Part shown: piece after piece, positions 59,468-64,000 of the stretch | Numbering within the stretch: the stretch's first letter is position 1 | Layout: every line of letters begins with the position of its first letter | DNA from: Pseudomonas sediminis | GTDB taxonomy: Bacteria > Pseudomonadota > Gammaproteobacteria > Pseudomonadales > Pseudomonadaceae | NCBI RefSeq assembly: GCF_002741105.1 | Contig: NZ_NIQU01000001.1 | Span: forward strand, 558,001-622,000 | DNA: 64,000 nucleotides | Direction: 5' to 3' | Notes under the pieces: model-generated | Seen by the model: the letters and a program-made list of their open reading frames with translations, nothing else | Databases searched by the model: none | Told to the model about the DNA's origin: nothing | Made by a program: the position numbers and the translations under genes

Positions 59468-59520
59468 GCAGCCATGGCCTGAGCCTGATCAAAGCGTCTA
59501 CGAACCCGACCTAGGCGTGG

Positions 59521-60750
59521 TTAAACGCCTAGGCCGAAGGGGTCGTCCACCGAATGACTGGGCTGGGTAAACCAGCGCGGGCCAGCGGCGGTCATGTAGA
59601 AGTGATCTTCGAGGCGGATGCCGAACTCGCCCGGCACGCAAATCATCGGCTCATTGCTGAAGCACATGCCCTCTGCCAACGGGGTGTCATCACCGCCGAC
59701 CAGATACGGCCCTTCGTGAATGTCCAGGCCGATGCCGTGCCCCGTACGGTGCGGCAAACCTGGCAAGTTGTAGCCAGGCCCAAGCCCTGCCGCCTCCAGG
59801 CTAAGCCGGGCCGCCGCGTCCACCGACGAACAGGGCGCGCCGAGCACGGCGGCTTCGAAGGCGGCTTGCTGAGCGGCTTTCTCCTTGTCCCAGAATTCGC
59901 GCTGACGCGTGCTGGGCGTGCCGAAAACGTAGCTGCGGGTGATGTCCGACAGGTAACCGTGAACCTTGCAGCCGGTGTCGATCAGTACCATGTCGCCGTC
60001 CTTGAGCCGCTGCGCGTGCTTGACCCCATGCGGAAAGGCACTGGCGGCACCGAACAGCACGATGCAGAAGGTCGAGCCGGGCGTTCCGACCCGGCGGTGC
60101 GCCTGATGGATGAACTCGGCAACTTCAGTGGTGCTGATACCTTCATGGAGGATGCTCGCAGCCGCCTTGTGCACTTCCAGGGTCATGTCCTTGGCGCGCT
60201 GCATCAGGGCGATTTCGGCTGGCGATTTGGATTGGCGACAGACCGTGGTGACGCTGCCGGCATCGACGAAGCGATAACCGCTGGTCAGCTGGCGAATGCC
60301 TTCAAACATGAAAAAAGGCAAAGAAGAACAAAGACCTACCTTGGGTTGCGCACCATCTTTGGGCAATTCCGCCAAACGCTTCAGGCAGTTCAGAAACAGT
60401 GCATAGGGGCTTTCGTGCTCTTGCCAGGTATTGATCACGCCAGGCACGACCTGAAAGTCGCGCACCGTGCCCTCCTCGAACGCCGGCGCCAGGTACTCCA
60501 GCATACCGCTGGCCGGCAGAATCGCCCCGACCATGCGCTCGCTGGGATGCCACTGCACGCCGGTGAAGTACTGCAGGTTGCTGCCGGCAGCCAGAAACAG
60601 CGCGGCGATATCCTGCTCGCGCATCAGCGCCTGAGCACGGGTGATGCGCGCCTGGTATTGCGCCTCTGTGATCGGCTCCACGCCGGCCATCATGTTCTGC
60701 AGGCGCGCCAAGGCCTGCTCCGGCGTGCTGCCGCCCACTCCCAGTGTCAT
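59521..60750 (-). CDS. mdpA: M24-family metallopeptidase (Xaa-Pro/dipeptidase type), PsdR target
   Basis: 409 residues from ATG 60750, with GAGG 8 bases upstream (a GTG at 60756 is too close to it). Creatinase/prolidase fold (N-domain about 30-170). All five metal ligands are present: D258 (LIDTG), D269 (LSDITR), H338 (GHGIGLDIHEGP), E367 (SNEPM) and E381 (RLEDHF). No signal peptide, so cytoplasmic, where it would cleave imported dipeptides. In P. aeruginosa the homologue next to psdR (mdpA) is repressed by PsdR and aids growth on peptides. Divergent from psdR over a 188-base gap holding two operator-like sites. Confidence 0.9.
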   Translation of the reverse strand: MTLGVGGSTPEQALARLQNMMAGVEPITEAQYQARITRAQALMREQDIAALFLAAGSNLQYFTGVQWHPSERMVGAILPASGMLEYLAPAFEEGTVRDFQVVPGVINTWQEHESPYALFLNCLKRLAELPKDGAQPKVGLCSSLPFFMFEGIRQLTSGYRFVDAGSVTTVCRQSKSPAEIALMQRAKDMTLEVHKAAASILHEGISTTEVAEFIHQAHRRVGTPGSTFCIVLFGAASAFPHGVKHAQRLKDGDMVLIDTGCKVHGYLSDITRSYVFGTPSTRQREFWDKEKAAQQAAFEAAVLGAPCSSVDAAARLSLEAAGLGPGYNLPGLPHRTGHGIGLDIHEGPYLVGGDDTPLAEGMCFSNEPMICVPGEFGIRLEDHFYMTAAGPRWFTQPSHSVDDPFGLGV

Positions 60751-60809
60751 CTGCACATCCTCGTCTGGCGCCCACGACGACCATCGTCACCGGGCAATTC
60801 GATTGCGGC

Positions 60810-60834
60810 AAAATTTAAGTGCAACTTAAATTTT
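60810..60834. promoter_or_regulatory. Operator-like palindrome A, mdpA/psdR gap
   Basis: Perfect 11-bp arms AAAATTTAAGT and ACTTAAATTTT separated by GCA. It lies exactly over the spacer and -10 of the predicted mdpA promoter, as expected for a repressor site. Likely bound by PsdR (inference). Confidence 0.7.
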
Positions 60835-60840
60835 GGTCAA
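60812..60840 (-). promoter_or_regulatory. Predicted mdpA promoter
   Basis: On the minus strand TTGACC (60835-60840), a 17-base spacer, then TAAATT (60812-60817), 62-90 bases before the mdpA ATG. Site A covers spacer and -10; site B lies 5 bases upstream of the -35. The dppA gene at 61677 has the same arrangement. Confidence 0.6.
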
Positions 60841-60844
60841 AACT

Positions 60845-60865
60845 TTTTTCAGTTGGACTTAAAAA
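60845..60865. promoter_or_regulatory. Operator-like site B, mdpA/psdR gap
   Basis: TTTCAG-TTGG-ACTTAAAAA, an imperfect version of site A: the ACTTAA half is kept, the other half is degenerate. Its ACTT is 33 bases from that of site A, about three helical turns. It closely resembles site D (TTTCAG-CATG-ACTTAATTT). Confidence 0.5.
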
Positions 60866-60938
60866 GCGCGCCCGCACCGGGCTGAAGTCCATGCACCTCA
60901 TGGGTATACTGCGCGGACCCGAACAGCGAGCCACCTCC

Positions 60939-61505
60939 ATGACCGCAGATCGCATTGGCGAACGCTTGCGCCGCTACCGGCGCGCCGCCGGCAAGACCCT
61001 CAATCAGGTAGCGGCAGACGCTGGTCTGACCGCCAGCTTCCTGTCCCAGGCAGAGCGCAACCTGACTGGCGTATCGCTGTCGTCGCTGGCGAGCATCGCC
61101 AAGTCACTGGATGTACCGCTCAATGTGTTGTTCGACCAACCCGCTCAGGCGCAGCCGGATTCCCACGTCAACGAGCGGGTGCGCTACACCGTAGGCGGCC
61201 AGTTGCTGGCCTACGAGCGCCTGTCCAGTTCATTTCCCGGCAACTCGATCAACGCGGTGAAGATGAACATTCCGGCGGGCTATCAGTCTGAACTGATCGC
61301 GCATGAAGGCGTGGAATTTTCCTACGTGCTCAGCGGGCAGATCGTCTACACCATCGAGGGTCGCGACTACCCCCTTGGTCCCGGCGACTCGGTGCATTTC
61401 GATGCCGGCAAGCTGCATCGCCTGGCCAATAACGCCGATGCACCGGCCGAAGTGCTGACCATGACCACCATGGCGCTTTTCGGCGATCACCCCGCCAGCG
61501 AGTGA
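60939..61505 (+). CDS. psdR: Transcriptional repressor PsdR (HTH-XRE plus cupin)
   Basis: 188 residues from ATG 60939 (MTADRIGERLRRYRRAAGKTLNQVA), the start that fits the family; earlier in-frame ATGs exist. An N-terminal XRE helix-turn-helix (about 5-60: TLNQVAADAGLTASFLSQAERNLTGVSLSSLASIAKSLDV) is followed by a cupin sensor (about 105-185: HEGVEFSYVLSGQI...LGPGDSVHFDAGKLHRLAN). In P. aeruginosa PsdR represses the dipeptide transporter and mdpA; psdR mutants arise in protease-dependent growth. Four similar operator-like sites surround it here. The ligand is unknown but probably a peptide or amino acid. Confidence 0.9.
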   Translation: MTADRIGERLRRYRRAAGKTLNQVAADAGLTASFLSQAERNLTGVSLSSLASIAKSLDVPLNVLFDQPAQAQPDSHVNERVRYTVGGQLLAYERLSSSFPGNSINAVKMNIPAGYQSELIAHEGVEFSYVLSGQIVYTIEGRDYPLGPGDSVHFDAGKLHRLANNADAPAEVLTMTTMALFGDHPASE

Positions 61506-61536
61506 TTTTTCGCCCCAATTCAGGGCGAATATGCGC

Positions 61537-61557
61537 AATGTTAGTGCTGCTTAATTT
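61537..61557. promoter_or_regulatory. Operator-like site C upstream of dppA (61677)
   Basis: AATGTTAGTGC-TGCTTAATTT, matching the 21-base core of site A at 16 positions. It ends 3 bases before the -35 of the predicted promoter, mirroring site B at mdpA. Confidence 0.5.
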
Positions 61558-61560
61558 TTG

Positions 61561-61589
61561 TTGACCGCAATTTCAGCATGACTTAATTT
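61561..61589 (+). promoter_or_regulatory. Predicted promoter of dppA (61677)
   Basis: TTGACC (61561-61566), a 17-base spacer, then TAATTT (61584-61589), 88-116 bases before the start codon. The -35 sequence and the spacing are identical to the mdpA promoter on the other strand. Confidence 0.55.
61569..61589. promoter_or_regulatory. Operator-like site D over the dppA -10
   Basis: AATTTCAGCAT-GACTTAATTT, matching the 21-base core of site A at 15 positions. It lies over the spacer and -10, as site A does at mdpA, and 32 bases from site C. Confidence 0.5.
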
Positions 61590-61676
61590 CGAGCCCGACC
61601 CGGTGGGCTACCCGCCTTCACCGCATTCCGAGCTCGCGCCATACCCAGGCGCGAACAAAAAGAAAAAGAGGTTCGC

Positions 61677-63272
61677 ATGCGTATGTCCCCCCTGTGCAAG
61701 GCACTGCTCACCGCCGGCCTGCTCACCAGTGCTTCGTTCGCCCACGCCAACAACCTGGTGTATTGCTCCGAAGGCAGCCCGGGTGGCTTCGACCCCGGCC
61801 AGTACACCACCGGCACCGACTTCGATGCAGCCTCGGAAACCATCTTCAACCGCCTCGCCGAATTCGAGCGCGGCGGCACCAAGGCACAACCGTCGCTGGC
61901 CAGCTCCTGGGACATCAGCGAAGACGGCCTGACCTACACCTTCCACTTGCGCGAAGGGGTCAAGTTCCACAGCACCGACTACTTCAAGCCGACTCGCGAC
62001 TTCAACGCTGACGATGTGCTGTTCACTTACCAGCGCATGCTCGATCGCAACCACCCGTTCCGCCAGGCCTACCCCAGCGAGTTTCCCTACTTCACGGACA
62101 TGGGACTGGACAAGAACATCGCCAAGATCGAGAAGACCGACGACATGACCGTGGTCTTCACCCTCAATGCCGTCGACGCCGCCTTCGTGCAGAACCTGGC
62201 GATGAGCTTTGCCGCAATACATTCGGCCGAATACGCCGACCAATTGCTCAAGGCCGGCAAGGCCGCCGAGATCAACCAGAAGCCCATCGGCACCGGCCCG
62301 TTCGTGTTCAGCCGCTATCAGAAGGACGCGGTGATCCGCTTCAAGGGCAACACGCAGTACTGGGCCCCGGAGCAGGTGAAGATCGACAACCTGATCTTTT
62401 CCATCAATACCGACGCCTCGGTACGTGCACAGAAACTGCGCGCCGGTGAATGCCACGTCACCCTCAACCCGCGCCCTGCCGACCTGCAGAGTCTGCAGGC
62501 CGACAAGAATCTCAATGTACCGACCGAGCCTGGCTACAACGTCGGCTACATCGCCTACAACGTCACCCGCGCGCCGTTCGACAAGCGCGAAGTGCGTCAG
62601 GCGCTGGACATGGCGGTGAACAAGGCCGCGATCATCGACGCCGTATACCAGGGCGCTGGTCAGTTGGCTGTGAACGGCATGCCGCCGACTCAATGGTCCT
62701 ATGACGAGTCGATCAAGGATGCGGCCTACGACCCCGAAAAAGCCAAGGAACTGCTCAAGGCTGCCGGCGTAAAGGAAGGCACCGAGATCACCCTGTGGGC
62801 CATGCCCGTGCAGCGCCCCTACAACCCCAACGCGCGGCTGATGGCCGAAATGCTGCAAAACGACTGGGCCAAGGTCGGCATCAAGGCGCGCATCGTCAGC
62901 TACGAGTGGGGCGAATACATCAAGCGTGCCCATGCCGGCGAGCACGACGCCATGCTGATCGGCTGGACCGGCGACAACGGTGACCCGGACAACTGGCTCG
63001 GCACCCTGTACGGCTGCGCCTCGGTAGACGGCAACAACTTCTCCAAGTGGTGCGACAGCGAATACGACAAGCTGGTGGTCGCCGCCAAGCGCGTGACCGA
63101 TCAGGAACAACGCAGCGAGCTGTATCGTCAGGCCCAGGTCGTACTCAAGCGCGAAGTACCAATCACGCCGATCGCTCACTCCACGGTCTACCAACCGATG
63201 CGCAGCAGCGTCAAAGGCTTCCAGATCAGCCCCTTCGGCCGCAACAGCTTCATCGGTGTCAGCAACGACTGA
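61677..63272 (+). CDS. dppA: Dipeptide ABC transporter substrate-binding protein, copy 3
   Basis: 531 residues from ATG 61677 with AAGAGG upstream (an ATG two codons on is possible). Signal MRMSPLCKALLTAGLLTSASFAHA, then NNLVYCSEGSPGGFDPGQYTTGTDFDAA. SBP family 5, nearly the same as copy 1 throughout (for example GDNGDPDNWLGTLYGC and NFSKWC). It is preceded by two PsdR-like operators and followed by dppB, so it is probably the main binding protein of this transporter. From memory, PAO1 has a porin gene (opdD) and one more dppA between this position and dppB; neither is here. Confidence 0.93.
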   Translation: MRMSPLCKALLTAGLLTSASFAHANNLVYCSEGSPGGFDPGQYTTGTDFDAASETIFNRLAEFERGGTKAQPSLASSWDISEDGLTYTFHLREGVKFHSTDYFKPTRDFNADDVLFTYQRMLDRNHPFRQAYPSEFPYFTDMGLDKNIAKIEKTDDMTVVFTLNAVDAAFVQNLAMSFAAIHSAEYADQLLKAGKAAEINQKPIGTGPFVFSRYQKDAVIRFKGNTQYWAPEQVKIDNLIFSINTDASVRAQKLRAGECHVTLNPRPADLQSLQADKNLNVPTEPGYNVGYIAYNVTRAPFDKREVRQALDMAVNKAAIIDAVYQGAGQLAVNGMPPTQWSYDESIKDAAYDPEKAKELLKAAGVKEGTEITLWAMPVQRPYNPNARLMAEMLQNDWAKVGIKARIVSYEWGEYIKRAHAGEHDAMLIGWTGDNGDPDNWLGTLYGCASVDGNNFSKWCDSEYDKLVVAAKRVTDQEQRSELYRQAQVVLKREVPITPIAHSTVYQPMRSSVKGFQISPFGRNSFIGVSND

Positions 63273-63327
63273 TAGCCCTTTGCGCGATCGCCGCTGCGCC
63301 GACTGCCGTTACGCGACCGCCCTCGAA

Positions 63328-63359
63328 CGACGCCCCAGGCAAATGCCCGGGGCACGTCG
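63328..63359 (+). other. Hairpin between dppA and dppB
   Basis: CGACG-CCCC-A-GGCA paired with TGCC-C-GGGG-CA-CGTCG: a long stem with one mismatch and a two-base bulge, in the 177-base gap. No T run, so it likely protects the dppA message or reduces read-through, giving more binding protein than permease. Nothing else is apparent in this gap. Confidence 0.5.
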
Positions 63360-63449
63360 TGGTCGAACAGCTAACCTGCAACATGTGCGAAGGAATCGCC
63401 AGAATTCCGGGCTGCTCGATACCGTTCTGATTAGGAGTTACCCACCGCC

Positions 63450-64000
63450 ATGCTGAGCTTCATTGCACGCCGCTTGGGCTTGCTGATCCCCACCTTCTTC
63501 GGCGTCACCCTGCTGACCTTCGCACTGATCCGCCTGATCCCCGGTGACCCGGTGGAAGTGATGATGGGCGAACGCCGCGTCGACCCGGAAATGCACGCCC
63601 AGGCCATGGAGCGTCTGGGGCTGAACAAGCCGTTGTACCAGCAGTACTTCGACTACATCGGGCAACTCGCCAGCGGCAACCTCGGCGAATCGCTGCGCTC
63701 GCGTGAAAGCGTGTGGAACGAATTTCTCACCCTGTTTCCCGCCACCGTCGAACTGGCCCTGGCCGCCTTGCTGTTCGCCGGCACCCTGGGCCTGATCGCC
63801 GGGGTGGTCGCCGCACTCAAGCGCGGCACACCGCTGGATCATGGAGTGATGAGCATTGCCCTGACCGGCTACTCCATGCCGATCTTCTGGTGGGGCCTGC
63901 TGCTGATCATGTTCTTCTCGGTGGGCCTGGGCTGGACACCGGTTTCAGGACGTATCGATCTGCTCTACGACATCCCGCCGGTCACCGGCTTCATGCTGAT
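63450..64000 (+). CDS. dppB: Dipeptide ABC transporter permease DppB, 5' part only
   Basis: 183 residues visible from ATG 63450, preceded by AGGAG. MLSFIARRLGLLIPTFFGVTLLTFALIRLIPGDPVEVMMG is the typical start of the DppB/OppB permease, followed by SGNLGESLRSRESVWNEF and further membrane helices up to the window edge. It forms the inner-membrane channel with DppC; dppC, dppD and dppF should follow outside the window. Confidence 0.95.
   Translation, partial: MLSFIARRLGLLIPTFFGVTLLTFALIRLIPGDPVEVMMGERRVDPEMHAQAMERLGLNKPLYQQYFDYIGQLASGNLGESLRSRESVWNEFLTLFPATVELALAALLFAGTLGLIAGVVAALKRGTPLDHGVMSIALTGYSMPIFWWGLLLIMFFSVGLGWTPVSGRIDLLYDIPPVTGFML

Overview
This 64 kb window is a chromosomal segment of a gamma-proteobacterium, almost certainly a Pseudomonas. 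The reasons are high GC with uniform codon use, Pseudomonas-type intergenic palindromes, and a gene order that, from memory, follows the P. aeruginosa PAO1 stretch from petA (about PA4431) to the dpp locus (about PA4503). The repeat families look more like the P. mendocina/oleovorans/alcaligenes group than P. aeruginosa, but the species cannot be fixed from the sequence alone. There is no prophage, insertion sequence, CRISPR array, tRNA or rRNA gene. No gap between genes exceeds about 260 bases.

Layout. 1-1.3 kb: start of petA (Rieske protein, cut by the window edge), then rpsI and rplM, all leftward. 1.5-9.4 kb: Tas-like aldo/keto reductase, acyl-CoA dehydrogenase with a divergent DJ-1/AraC regulator, a secreted protein of unknown role, zapE, trpS and an alpha/beta hydrolase. 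9.5-15.1 kb: zapG-like gene, sulfate activation (cysD-cysNC), a Nif3-family gene and algW. 15.2-18.1 kb: a TonB-dependent receptor plus a periplasmic DUF4198 protein behind a Zur-like palindrome; I do not recall this pair at this position in PAO1. 18.1-26.2 kb: a leftward block mlaFEDCB-ibaG-murA-hisG-hisD-hisC (lipid transport, peptidoglycan precursor, histidine). 26.5-33.5 kb: a rightward block kdsD-kdsC-lptCAB-rpoN-hpf-ptsN-rapZ-ptsO (LPS sugar and LPS transport, sigma-54, ribosome hibernation, nitrogen PTS).

33.5-46.6 kb: pmbA, darP, tldD, a nitrilase-family amidase, yhdP, rng, maf and mreDCB. 46.8-50.0 kb: gatCAB. 50.1-53.1 kb: an RlpA-like lipoprotein, a Ca2+/Na+ antiporter, a carboxymuconolactone-decarboxylase-like gene and an AEC carrier. 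53.2-56.0 kb: the RoxSR redox two-component system and a SIMPL-domain protein. 56.2-64 kb: a dipeptide uptake locus with three DppA-type binding proteins, an M24 dipeptidase, its cupin repressor PsdR, and the start of dppB, cut by the right edge.

Most of the window is conserved housekeeping. The most notable signals are: (1) a shared promoter architecture, operator / TTGACC / operator over the -10, in front of both the dipeptidase gene and the dppA gene next to psdR; (2) the TonB receptor/DUF4198 module with its Zur-like box and a predicted mature N-terminal histidine; (3) a REP-type palindrome that forms part of the coding sequence of the RlpA-like lipoprotein; and (4) several families of intergenic palindromes, one of which supplies a stop codon.
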